A stretch of DNA of 64,000 bases from Halanaerobium hydrogeniformans. GTDB lineage: Bacteria > Bacillota > Halanaerobiia > Halanaerobiales > Halanaerobiaceae. The stretch covers positions 992,001 to 1,056,000 of the forward strand of contig NC_014654.1 of the NCBI RefSeq assembly GCF_000166415.1. The letters are read 5' to 3'. Shown here one piece after another: positions 34,880 to 43,173 of this stretch (the stretch's first letter is position 1; each line of letters starts with the position of its first letter). The translations under genes were made by a program, and so were the position numbers. The notes below the pieces were generated by a model, which did not search any database, was not told the DNA's origin, and saw nothing but the letters and a program-made list of their open reading frames with translations.

Positions 34880-36238
34880 ATGATAAATAATTATGAAATA
34901 ATGGAAACTATTAGAATGTTAGAGGAAGAAAAGCTTGACATTAGAACAATAACAATGGGCATATCTTTAAGTGATTGTGCTGATAGTGATGGCGATAAAG
35001 CCAGAGAAAAGATTTATAATAAAATAGTTGATTATGCGGGAGAGCTGGTCAGTGTAGCTGAAGAAATTGAAGTTAAGTATGATATACCGATAATAAACAA
35101 AAGGATTTCAGTTACCCCGATCTCACTAGTAGCAGCAGCTTCAAATGATGATAATTATTTAAAATTTGCTAAAACATTAGATAAAGCTGCAAAAGAGGTT
35201 GGTGTTGATTTTATTGGCGGCTTTTCTGCTTTAGTACATAAAGGAATGACTAAAGCTGATAAAAAATTAATCGCCTCCATTCCTGAGGCGTTAGCTCAAA
35301 CTGAGCGGGTATGCTCATCAGTTAACATAGGTACTACAAAAGCAGGTATAAATATGGATGCAGTTGCATATATGGGTTTAATAGTTAAAGAGGCTGCTCA
35401 ATTAACTGCAGAAAATGGAGGAGCAGGAGCCAGTAAATTAGTTATTTTTGCTAATGCCCCTGAGGATAATCCGTTTATGGCCGGTGCTTTTCATGGAGTT
35501 GGTGAGGGAGAATGTATGATTAATGTTGGTATTTCTGGTCCGGGAGCTGTAAAATCTGCTTTAACCAATGTTAAAGGAAAATCTTTTGATGTAGTTGCAG
35601 AAACTATTAAAAAAAGTGCCTTTAAAATTACCAGAATGGGTCAGCTTGTTGCAAATGAAGCTTCAGAAATGCTTGGGGTAACACCAGGTATAGTAGATTT
35701 ATCTTTAGCACCTACTCCAGCGGTTGGAGATAGTGTAGCAAGAATTCTAGAAGAAATGGGTTTAGAAAGCTGTGGTGTACATGGTACAACAGCTGCTTTA
35801 GCCCTTTTAAATGATGCAGTTAAAAAAGGTGGGGTTATGGCTTCTTCTCATGTAGGTGGCTTGAGTGGTGCCTTTATTCCGGTCAGCGAAGATGCGGGTA
35901 TGATTGAGGCTGTAGAAAAAGGATCTCTCAGTTTGGAAAAATTAGAAGCTATGACTGCAGTTTGTTCAGTGGGACTCGATATGATCGCAATTCCAGGCAA
36001 AACAACGGCAGAAACTATTTCTGCTATTATTGCTGATGAAGCTGCAATTGGGATGGTAAATAATAAAACTACTGCCGTTAGAATTATACCAGTACCAGGT
36101 AAAGATGTCGGTGATGAAGTAGTATATGGAGGTTTATTTGGCCGGGCTCCTATTATGAAGGTTAGTGAATTTTCCAGCAGTGAATTTATAAAAAGAGGTG
36201 GCAGAATTCCTGCTCCAATGCATAGCTTAAAAAATTAA
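34880..36238 (+). CDS. UPF0210 (DUF711, PFL-like) family protein
   Basis: This is a 452-residue member of the UPF0210/DUF711 family. Its fold is related to glycyl-radical enzymes, but the function is not established. Recognisable segments are [20 protein letters not shown], the glycine-rich [18 protein letters not shown] and [13 protein letters not shown]. Whether it acts as a radical enzyme is doubtful, since there is no clear C-terminal glycyl radical motif. It is co-transcribed with the ACT gene; SD AAGGAAGTGGAG precedes the ATG. A strong terminator follows. Confidence 0.9.
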   Translation: MINNYEIMETIRMLEEEKLDIRTITMGISLSDCADSDGDKAREKIYNKIVDYAGELVSVAEEIEVKYDIPIINKRISVTPISLVAAASNDDNYLKFAKTLDKAAKEVGVDFIGGFSALVHKGMTKADKKLIASIPEALAQTERVCSSVNIGTTKAGINMDAVAYMGLIVKEAAQLTAENGGAGASKLVIFANAPEDNPFMAGAFHGVGEGECMINVGISGPGAVKSALTNVKGKSFDVVAETIKKSAFKITRMGQLVANEASEMLGVTPGIVDLSLAPTPAVGDSVARILEEMGLESCGVHGTTAALALLNDAVKKGGVMASSHVGGLSGAFIPVSEDAGMIEAVEKGSLSLEKLEAMTAVCSVGLDMIAIPGKTTAETISAIIADEAAIGMVNNKTTAVRIIPVPGKDVGDEVVYGGLFGRAPIMKVSEFSSSEFIKRGGRIPAPMHSLKN

Positions 36239-36250
36239 TAATTAAAAAAT

Positions 36251-36306
36251 TAACTCCCTTTTTAGATAAAAGCTTAGAAAAGCATCTATCAAAAAGGGAG
36301 TTTTTT
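36251..36306. terminator. bidirectional terminator between UPF0210 and the lipase gene
   Basis: AACTCCCTTTTT (36252-36263) pairs with AAAAAGGGAGTT (36291-36302), with inner GATA/TATC pairing, and is followed by TTTT. It serves two convergent genes. Confidence 0.8.
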
Positions 36307-36330
36307 AATTAGAAAAAATTAAACTACTTG

Positions 36331-37146
36331 TTAGATTCTTTTTTCAATCCAGTTAAGGATATCTATAATTACATCTTCTTTTTCTGGAGCATTTAAGATT
36401 TCGTGATAAAGTTCATCGTAAATTTTTAATTCTTTATCTTCAGATGAGATTAATTTATAAAGTTCTTCTGAGCAATATGAATCTACTATCTGATCATCTC
36501 CACCATGTAAGATCAAAGCAGGGTAGGTGTATTTATTTAAATTACTTACCAACCAGGGGATACCTTTATCAAGCATTGTTTTCATTAATCTTAAGGTAGT
36601 ATATTCTGATACATAAGGATCTTTTAAATAATCGTCTATAACATATTGAGATCTTGAGATTAAATCTCCCAGTTCATTTGGTAATTTAAGGTCTGGATTA
36701 TCTTCTAAGCTCATATTATCAATTTCTGCAAAAGCATCAGTTTTATTTGTCCAGCCTCCTGTTAAAATTTGACCATCTAAACTTTCAGGATATTTAATAC
36801 CATAGCCTGCTGCAATAAAACCACCCATACTGTGCCCAAGCATAAATATCGGCAAATCCGGATTTTCACTGCTGGCTTTTTGGACTGCAGTATCTGCATC
36901 ATCTAAATAAACATTATGATCTTCTAGATATGCCTGTTTGCCATCAGAGCGCCCATGACCTCTATTATCAAATCTATAAACAGAAAAACCTTCACCATTA
37001 AAACGACCAGCCAGATAATCATATCTGCCCTGATGTTCATCTAAACCGTGAACTATAACGATTACTGCCTTCGGGTTATCAACTAGGTCTCTGCGAAAAA
37101 ACATCTTTTTACCGTCAAAAGTTTTAAGATATTCACTATTATGCAT
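36331..37146 (-). CDS. alpha/beta hydrolase, monoacylglycerol-lipase-like
   Basis: This is a serine hydrolase of the lysophospholipase/monoglyceride lipase group (Hydrolase_4). The nucleophile Ser is in MLGHSMGGF, the acidic residue is in LHGGDDQIVD and the His in YHEILNAPE. The oxyanion HG motif is in VIVIVHGLDEHQGRY. There is no signal peptide, so it acts in the cytoplasm. Its 271 residues are typical. The minus-strand ATG has SD AAAGGAGGAG. It is monocistronic, next to divergent GntR genes. Its substrate may be a lipid ester but is not fixed by the sequence. Confidence 0.88.
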   Translation of the reverse strand: MHNSEYLKTFDGKKMFFRRDLVDNPKAVIVIVHGLDEHQGRYDYLAGRFNGEGFSVYRFDNRGHGRSDGKQAYLEDHNVYLDDADTAVQKASSENPDLPIFMLGHSMGGFIAAGYGIKYPESLDGQILTGGWTNKTDAFAEIDNMSLEDNPDLKLPNELGDLISRSQYVIDDYLKDPYVSEYTTLRLMKTMLDKGIPWLVSNLNKYTYPALILHGGDDQIVDSYCSEELYKLISSEDKELKIYDELYHEILNAPEKEDVIIDILNWIEKRI

Positions 37147-37241
37147 TTAATTACTCCTCCTTTAAGATTAAGTAATTTCTAATTATATAATTAACTATAA
37201 AAGATTTTATTCCTGCTTGAGAAAATTTAATTTAAATATCG

Positions 37242-37270
37242 TTGAGTGTTAATCCACTATATGGTAATAT
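37242..37270 (+). promoter_or_regulatory. promoter of the first GntR gene
   Basis: TTGAGT (37242-37247) and TAATAT (37265-37270) are 17 bases apart. A TATAAT at 37269-37274 is an alternative -10. Confidence 0.55.
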
Positions 37271-37303
37271 ATAATCAATACAGTTTAGATTGGGGCTGGT
37301 AAA

Positions 37304-37987
37304 ATGAACCTGCTTAAACATGAGGAATATAAGAATCTCAAGATGAAAGATTATGTTTATAATGTTTTAAAGAAAAATATAATTTACTTAAAATTAAAAC
37401 CAGGGAAACGTTTAATAAAAAAAGAAATCAAAAAAGAATTTAATGTCAGCAGAACACCTATTAGAGAAGCTTTTATAAAACTGCAGGAAGAAGCTTTAAT
37501 TGATGTTTATCCACAAAGAGCAACTTATGTTTCCTATATTGACTTAAAAAATGTAGAGGAAGCAAAATTTATGCGAAATACTTTAGAAAAAGAAATTGTA
37601 AAATTAGCGGCGCAAAAAAGGACTGAAGAAATAATTTTTGAACTTGAAACAAATTTAAAGTTGCAGGAGATAAGTTTTGAATCTAAAGATCATCTCAAAT
37701 TATTTGAATATGATAGTGAGTTTCATAAAATTTTATTTGCCTGTGCTGATAAAATTAAAACCTGGGCTGCAATTGATCAGATCAGTACTGATTTAAAAAG
37801 AATGAGGATTTTAGCTTTATCAACAGGACTAAGTCGTAAAAAAATTATTGAAGACCATCAAAAAGTAATAGAGGCATTAAAAAAAGCTGATGCAGATTAT
37901 GCAGAAGAGATGATGCAGTCTCATCTTGCTAGAATAAAAATCGATCAGGAAAAATTAATTAATAAATATCCTGATTATTTTAACTAA
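37304..37987 (+). CDS. GntR family regulator with FCD domain (copy 1)
   Basis: This is a FadR/UxuR-type transcriptional repressor. The N-terminal winged helix includes RLIKKEIKKEFNVSRTPIRE and ALIDVYPQRATYVSYI. The C-terminal FCD ligand-binding domain has metal-ligand positions in YDSEFHKILF, EDHQKVIEAL and MQSHLARI. It is 227 residues, the same length as the next gene, and clearly paralogous to it. The ATG at 37304 follows TTGGGGCTGG. FCD regulators of this kind often sense sugar acids, which fits the uronate genes downstream. Confidence 0.9.
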   Translation: MNLLKHEEYKNLKMKDYVYNVLKKNIIYLKLKPGKRLIKKEIKKEFNVSRTPIREAFIKLQEEALIDVYPQRATYVSYIDLKNVEEAKFMRNTLEKEIVKLAAQKRTEEIIFELETNLKLQEISFESKDHLKLFEYDSEFHKILFACADKIKTWAAIDQISTDLKRMRILALSTGLSRKKIIEDHQKVIEALKKADADYAEEMMQSHLARIKIDQEKLINKYPDYFN

Positions 37988-38019
37988 AAATTCACTATTA
38001 ATTTAACTTTGGAAATTGT

Positions 38020-38052
38020 TTGACAATTATGAACTGATATGTTAGTATACAT
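38020..38052 (+). promoter_or_regulatory. promoter with overlapping operator before GntR copy 2
   Basis: TTGACA (38020-38025) and TAGTAT (38043-38048) are 17 bases apart. The -10 lies inside ATGTTAGTATACAT (38039-38052), which has ATGT/ACAT arms. The core GTTAGTAT recurs at 38805. Confidence 0.6.
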
Positions 38053-38097
38053 CTAGTGAGTTTATTTTTTAAACTGTTTAACTGAAAGGAGAAGCTG

Positions 38098-38781
38098 ATG
38101 AACCTTATTGAACTTAAAAATAAAGATAATTTATCCATGAAAAATTATGTTTATAAAATATTAAAAAAGAATATTTTAGAATTAAGATTAAAACCAGGTA
38201 CAAATTTGCGCAAAGAAGAAATTGCTGAAACTCTTCAGGTCAGTAGAACTCCTATCAGAGAAGCATTTTTAAAATTAGCTGAAGAAGCTTTAATTGATGT
38301 TTATCCACAAAGAGGAACTTATGTTTCTTATATTGCTCTTGATAATGTTGAAGAAGCAAAGTTTATGCGCCAGACTTTAGAAACAGCTATAGTTAAACTG
38401 GCCTGTGATTTATTAACAGAAGATGATCTGTTTAAATTAAGAACAAATATCAGGCTGCAGGAAATGACTTCAGCCCAATCAGATTATATTAATTTTTTTA
38501 GACATGACAATAATTTCCACAGAATATTATTTGATGCCTGTCATAAAAGTAATATCTGGAATGCTATGGATCAGATGAGTAATCATTTAAATAGATTTAG
38601 AATTCTTAGCCTTCAAGAGAAATTTAACAGTAAGGCATTAATCGAAGAACACAGATCTATTTATAAAGCATTAGAAAAAAGAGATAGCTTAAAAGTTGAA
38701 AATGTTATGAAAGAACATATTGAAAGAGTAAGAATTGATGCTAATATTCTTAAAAGAGAACACCCAGAATATTTCAAATAA
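38098..38781 (+). CDS. GntR family regulator with FCD domain (copy 2), probable uronate repressor
   Basis: This is a winged-helix repressor with FCD domain, paralogous to the gene before it along its full length (227 residues each). The DNA-recognition segment is LQVSRTPIREAFLKLAEEAL and the wing YPQRGTYVSYI. The FCD His residues are in HDNNFHRILF, EEHRSIYKAL and MKEHIERVRI. It has its own promoter, whose -10 overlaps a GTTAGTAT motif, so autoregulation is likely. It lies directly upstream of the uronate import and catabolic genes, and is the stronger candidate for their regulator. Confidence 0.9.
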   Translation: MNLIELKNKDNLSMKNYVYKILKKNILELRLKPGTNLRKEEIAETLQVSRTPIREAFLKLAEEALIDVYPQRGTYVSYIALDNVEEAKFMRQTLETAIVKLACDLLTEDDLFKLRTNIRLQEMTSAQSDYINFFRHDNNFHRILFDACHKSNIWNAMDQMSNHLNRFRILSLQEKFNSKALIEEHRSIYKALEKRDSLKVENVMKEHIERVRIDANILKREHPEYFK

Positions 38782-38790
38782 TTTTTTTAT

Positions 38791-38827
38791 TATAATGCTA
38801 ACATGTTAGTATTATAAGTATGTTAAT
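38791..38827 (+). promoter_or_regulatory. candidate GntR operator at the sugar ABC operon promoter
   Basis: A TATAAT (38791-38796) is followed at once by the perfect 12-base palindrome CTAACATGTTAG (38798-38809), then TATTATAAGTATGTTAA. A bound repressor here would block the start site. GTTAGTAT is shared with the site at 38042. Confidence 0.55.
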
Positions 38828-38956
38828 AATTAATATTTTTATTAATTATTAAATTTTTCTAATATTCAATCAAGGAGGTGAAAAAGACTTTAGTTGTTGT
38901 ATTAGTAGGTATGTTTTTTAATAAAACTTAAAAATTGATCTATAGGGGGAAGTAAA

Positions 38957-40189
38957 TTGTTTAAAAAAACAAAAGTATTATGGGTTTTAATGGTCTTGAT
39001 TTTAGCTTTTTCTCTTAATGTTAGTGCAGAAAATATTGAATTAGATGTCTGGGTTGTTAGGGATAATTATCAAATTGATTTAACTGAATGGAATGAAGCT
39101 AATCCAAATGTTAAAATCAATTTTGAGGTTGTACCATGGGAGCAAGCTTTAAATCGTCTAATTATGTCTGCAAGTTCAAATAGAGCCCCAGATGTAGCGG
39201 TTTTAGATAGACCCTGGGTTGGTACTCTTGGTGGTTTAGGTCATTTAACACCACTTGATGATTATATGGATGAGTATTATACCGAAGAAGAACTTAATGA
39301 TTATATTGATGCAGCCTGGGATTTTGCCCAATATGATGGTACTACATATGCAATGCCATTTACAGTTTTTGGTAGAGCATTATTTTATCGGGCAGACTGG
39401 TTTGAAGAAGCTGGTTTAGATACTCCTGAAACCTGGGAAGATGTTGTAGAAGCTGGAAAAGTATTTACTGATCCTGCTCAGGATAAATGGGGCTTAAGTG
39501 TTAGAGGTATTAGAGATGACGGCACCACACAGGGTTGGTTACCGATCTTTGCAGCTATGGGTGGAGAATTTGATGGGCAGGCCCCACAAATTAATTCTGA
39601 AGCAGGTATTGAAGCTTTAAAATTATATAGAGATTTAGTTTTTGACTCAGAAATCATGTCACCAGAAACAGTTATTTTTGGTAGTGGAGAAGCCAGAGGA
39701 CTATTCCTCTCAGGCAATGCAGCAATGGCCATTATGGGAAGTCATATTGCACCTGCAGTTGTAAATAATGGTATCGAATATGGAGATTTTAAAATGACTC
39801 ATATTCCAGTACCTGAAGCAGGAATGCCGAAAAGAAATGTTGCAACCGGTTTTCAGTGGGCTGTTCATGAACAATCTGAGCACAAAGATGCAGCTTTTGA
39901 ATTTGTAAAATATGCTACAGATACAGCTGGACAGTTCGAGTTTAATCAGGATTATATGGAAGCTGTAAGGTTAAGTGTTTATGATATACCAGAATATAGA
40001 GAAGCAAAGCCATGGGTTGACTTTATTTTAGATGATATGGAAGGTTTTAGTGCTATTCCAGCAGCTCCACAATACAGTCAGATGTCACAGGCTATTCAAA
40101 ACGGTATCCAGGAAATGTTAAATAATCCAGATGCAGATGCTGAGGCAGTAGCTGCAGAGATACAGTCAGTTATAGATCCTTTATTCTAA
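38957..40189 (+). CDS. sugar ABC transporter substrate-binding protein (family 1)
   Basis: This is the exported binding protein of a CUT1-type importer. The signal peptide has core VLWVLMVLILAFSLNVSA. There is no lipobox, so the protein is free in the periplasm, as expected for a diderm. The SBP_bac_1 pattern is clear (WNEANPNVKINFEVVPWEQA, GRALFYRADWFEEAGLDTPE). Its 410 residues are normal. The TTG at 38957 follows GGGGGA (38945-38950). Two permease genes follow after a strong hairpin. No ATPase gene is present in the cluster, so a shared MsmK-like ATPase elsewhere is implied. Genomic context suggests a uronate or oligogalacturonide ligand. Confidence 0.93.
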   Translation: MFKKTKVLWVLMVLILAFSLNVSAENIELDVWVVRDNYQIDLTEWNEANPNVKINFEVVPWEQALNRLIMSASSNRAPDVAVLDRPWVGTLGGLGHLTPLDDYMDEYYTEEELNDYIDAAWDFAQYDGTTYAMPFTVFGRALFYRADWFEEAGLDTPETWEDVVEAGKVFTDPAQDKWGLSVRGIRDDGTTQGWLPIFAAMGGEFDGQAPQINSEAGIEALKLYRDLVFDSEIMSPETVIFGSGEARGLFLSGNAAMAIMGSHIAPAVVNNGIEYGDFKMTHIPVPEAGMPKRNVATGFQWAVHEQSEHKDAAFEFVKYATDTAGQFEFNQDYMEAVRLSVYDIPEYREAKPWVDFILDDMEGFSAIPAAPQYSQMSQAIQNGIQEMLNNPDADAEAVAAEIQSVIDPLF

Positions 40190-40240
40190 AATAATTCAAA
40201 TCAAGAATAATTAAAAACTGATAAAAAAAAACTCAAAAGA

Positions 40241-40282
40241 TAATACTGTCTTTCGCTCCAGTTTGAACGGAAGACAGTATTA
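40241..40282 (+). other. intercistronic stem-loop between binding protein and permeases
   Basis: TAATACTGTCTTTCG (40241-40255) pairs with CGGAAGACAGTATTA (40268-40282), 15 base pairs with one G-U and a 12-base loop. No T-run follows; the permease SD lies 10 bases on. It likely sets a high ratio of binding protein to permease mRNA. Confidence 0.7.
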
Positions 40283-40305
40283 TTAAATTAGGAGGATAGC
40301 ATAAA

Positions 40306-41175
40306 ATGAAATTATCGAAGTTAAAATTTAGCAGTGATGATAAAGTAGCTTATACATTTATCTTACCTTCTTTTATTATTATTGTTTCTTTATTAGGTTA
40401 TCCAATGCTTTTTGCTTTAAACCAGAGTCTCCAGGATGTAACAGTTTTTAATGAGGGCAGTTATATAGGTTTAACAAATTACATAAATGCTTTTCAAGAT
40501 ACAGCTTTTATGGGGAGTTTTGGCAGATCATTTGCATTTGTAGGATTTTCTATGATAGGGGCCTTTTTCATCGGCTTGATAATTGCCCTATTATTAAATA
40601 GAGATATTTTTGGCCGTGGCTTTTTAAGAGCGCTAATAATATTACCATTTATAGTTTCTGAAGTGTCTGTTGGTGTTATCTGGCAGTGGTTATTATCACC
40701 ACAATTGGGTGTATTAAATCGGATGTTAAGTGCAGTTAATCTACCTACTTTCCGCTGGTTGAGTAATCCTTTTTTAGCAATGGTATCGATTATTATGGCA
40801 AATACCTGGCGCTTAACTCCTTTTGTAGTTTTAATATTATTGGCAGGTCTACAGGGAATTGACAAAAGTTATTATGAAGCTGCCGATGTGGCTGGAGCTA
40901 ATCACTGGCAGAAATTTAAAAGTATTACTTTACCGATGATTAAACCGATGATGCTTGTTACTTTAGTATATCTATCTTTTGCATCTTTTAATCAGTTTTC
41001 AGTTATTTTTTCTTTAACAGGTGGAGGCCCGGGTAATGCGACTGAGGTAATTGCTTTAAATATGTATCAAAATGCTTTTCAGCATTTTAACTATGGTTAT
41101 GGTTCTGCTTTAGCAATTTTATTATTTTTATTAAATGTTGCTTTAAGTATTTTTTATACTAAGGTATTAGATTAG
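40306..41175 (+). CDS. sugar ABC transporter permease (MalF/UgpA-like)
   Basis: This is one of two membrane subunits of the CUT1 importer. There are six membrane helices; the EAA loop is YYEAADVAGANHWQKFKSITLP. Other family segments are IIVSLLGYPMLFALNQSLQD and TGGGPGNATEVIALNMYQNAF. SD TAGGAGG precedes the ATG. It is followed 11 bases later by the second permease. Confidence 0.94.
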   Translation: MKLSKLKFSSDDKVAYTFILPSFIIIVSLLGYPMLFALNQSLQDVTVFNEGSYIGLTNYINAFQDTAFMGSFGRSFAFVGFSMIGAFFIGLIIALLLNRDIFGRGFLRALIILPFIVSEVSVGVIWQWLLSPQLGVLNRMLSAVNLPTFRWLSNPFLAMVSIIMANTWRLTPFVVLILLAGLQGIDKSYYEAADVAGANHWQKFKSITLPMIKPMMLVTLVYLSFASFNQFSVIFSLTGGGPGNATEVIALNMYQNAFQHFNYGYGSALAILLFLLNVALSIFYTKVLD

Positions 41176-41186
41176 GGAGGATAGTA

Positions 41187-42035
41187 ATGAACTTAACATA
41201 CAAACAAAAAACTAAAATTAGAAATATTTTCTTATATTTATTAACGATTGTCTTAGTTTTGTGGGCGGTAATTCCTTTTATTTGGTCTCTGTCAACTTCA
41301 TTTAAAACTTCAGCAGAAATATATTCGGGTGGGATGACTTTGATTCCCAGAGCAGTAACTATTGCCAATTATGAGATCATTTTTGAAAGGTTGACCTTTT
41401 TCAGATTTATGTTAAATAGTGCAATAGTAACTACTGCAACAATCATAATAACGGTTGTTTTTAGTTTATTTGCTGCTTATGCTTTTTCTAGATTTAATTT
41501 TCCATTCAGACATCTTCTATTATTATTTATTTTAATACCGAGAATTATTCCAAGTGTTACCAGAATTATTCCTTTATATCAAATATTTGCTCGCTTCAAT
41601 TTATTGGATAGTTATATTGGTTTGGTCTTACCATATGTTGCTGATGCTTTACCTATAGCTATCTGGATTTTAATTGGGTTTTTTGATGGTATACCAAAAT
41701 CATTAGAAGAGGCTGCCTGTATTGATGGATGTAATAGGATACAGGCTCTATGGAAGGTTATAATACCTTTAACTGCACCTGGCATAGTTTCTGTAGCCTT
41801 ATTTACTTTTCTAAGGGCCTGGAATGAGTTTATTATTGCTTTTACATTTATTTCAAGAAATGCAATGTCTACTTTACCGGTTTCTCACTACCGGGTATTT
41901 GAACTCTTTGGTTTAAGAGACTGGGGAGCAATAAATGCCTTTACAATTCTGGCTATATTGCCAATAGTGATTTTCTTTATGATTTTCGAGAAAAACCTGG
42001 TAAAAAGTATGGTTTCTGGAGCAGTAAAAGGGTAA
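41187..42035 (+). CDS. sugar ABC transporter permease (MalG/UgpE-like)
   Basis: This is the second membrane subunit of the CUT1 importer, with six helices. The EAA loop is SLEEAACIDGCNRIQALWKV, with the usual ending IIPLTAPG. The N-terminal WAVIPFIWSLSTSFKT segment is typical. SD AGGGAGG precedes the ATG. It is followed by uxuA after about 43 bases, so import and catabolism are co-transcribed. Confidence 0.94.
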   Translation: MNLTYKQKTKIRNIFLYLLTIVLVLWAVIPFIWSLSTSFKTSAEIYSGGMTLIPRAVTIANYEIIFERLTFFRFMLNSAIVTTATIIITVVFSLFAAYAFSRFNFPFRHLLLLFILIPRIIPSVTRIIPLYQIFARFNLLDSYIGLVLPYVADALPIAIWILIGFFDGIPKSLEEAACIDGCNRIQALWKVIIPLTAPGIVSVALFTFLRAWNEFIIAFTFISRNAMSTLPVSHYRVFELFGLRDWGAINAFTILAILPIVIFFMIFEKNLVKSMVSGAVKG

Positions 42036-42078
42036 TCAGTATATAATTTATATAACAAATAAGGATTGGTGATGAAAA

Positions 42079-43146
42079 TTGAAAATGGTCTTTCGTTGGT
42101 TTGGCAGTAATGATGATAGTGTGAGCTTAGAAGAAATTCGACAGATTCCTGGTATGACAGGGGTTGTTAGTGCACTACAGGAAATTCCTGTCGGAGAAAT
42201 CTGGCCTTTAGATAGAATACTGGAATTAAAAAAAGAAGTAAATGAAGCAGGACTTGAGTTAGAAGTTATAGAAAGTGTTAATATACATGAAGATATTAAA
42301 CTGGGTCTTCCTGCTAGAGATGAATATATAGATAATTACATAATTACCCTGAAAAATTTAGCAGAAGCAGGGATTAAAGTAATCTGCTATAATTTTATGC
42401 CTGTTTTTGACTGGTTGCGATCTGATCTGTCCCGTATACTTGAAGATGGTTCAGAGACCATGTCATACGATGAACAAAAGATTAGAAACACAGACCCGGT
42501 AAAATTAGTAGAAGAATATGATAAGGAAAACTCTGAATTCTCTTTACCAGGCTGGGAACCAGAACGTCTGGCTGAATTAAAGGAAATAATGGAAAAGTAT
42601 AAAAATATTGATGAAAATGATTTGTTTACAAATTTAAAATATTTCCTAGAAAAAGTGATACCAGTCTGTGAAGAAAATGAGATTAAACTTGCAATTCATC
42701 CTGATGATCCACCCTGGCCGATTTATAATTTACCGAGGATTATGACAGGGGCAGATAATATGAGAAGAATGCTCAACCTGGTTGATAGTCCCTACAATGG
42801 TTTAACATTATGTAGTGGCTCTTTAGGTTCTAACCCAACTAATAATGTAGCAGATTTAGTCAGAGAATTTGGCAGCAGAATTCATTTTGCCCATGTCAGG
42901 AATTTGAAATTTGATGGTGATGACAAATTTCATGAAACCTCCCATTTATCATCAGATGGATCACTTGACTTATATGAGATTATGAAAGCTTATTATGAGA
43001 TAGGATTCGAGGGTTATTTAAGGCCTGATCACGGTCGGATGATCTGGGGAGAAAAAGCAAGACCAGGTTATGGACTATATGATAGAGCTTTGGGTGCAAG
43101 TTATATAAATGGGCTCTGGGAAGCTATTACTAAAATGAGTTATTAA
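42079..43146 (+). CDS. uxuA: D-mannonate dehydratase
   Basis: This enzyme converts D-mannonate to 2-keto-3-deoxy-D-gluconate in the glucuronate branch; it is an Mn/Fe-dependent TIM-barrel enzyme of the cytoplasm. Diagnostic segments are MVFRWFGSNDDSVSLEEIRQ, CYNFMPVFDWLRSDL, AIHPDDPPWPIYNLPRI, LTLCSGSLGS and RPDHGRMIWGE. The TTG at 42079 has GGTGAT 5 bases upstream; the ATG at 42085 is an alternative. At 355 residues it is of the shorter Firmicute form. It is followed by uxuB. Confidence 0.95.
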   Translation: MKMVFRWFGSNDDSVSLEEIRQIPGMTGVVSALQEIPVGEIWPLDRILELKKEVNEAGLELEVIESVNIHEDIKLGLPARDEYIDNYIITLKNLAEAGIKVICYNFMPVFDWLRSDLSRILEDGSETMSYDEQKIRNTDPVKLVEEYDKENSEFSLPGWEPERLAELKEIMEKYKNIDENDLFTNLKYFLEKVIPVCEENEIKLAIHPDDPPWPIYNLPRIMTGADNMRRMLNLVDSPYNGLTLCSGSLGSNPTNNVADLVREFGSRIHFAHVRNLKFDGDDKFHETSHLSSDGSLDLYEIMKAYYEIGFEGYLRPDHGRMIWGEKARPGYGLYDRALGASYINGLWEAITKMSY

Positions 43147-43173
43147 ATAATGTATTTAAGGTAGGTGTAAAAA

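Noticed and set aside
40494-40865. 123-codon frame antisense to the first sugar permease
   Set aside because: It has no SD, overlaps fully a strong permease gene, and shows no recognisable motif.
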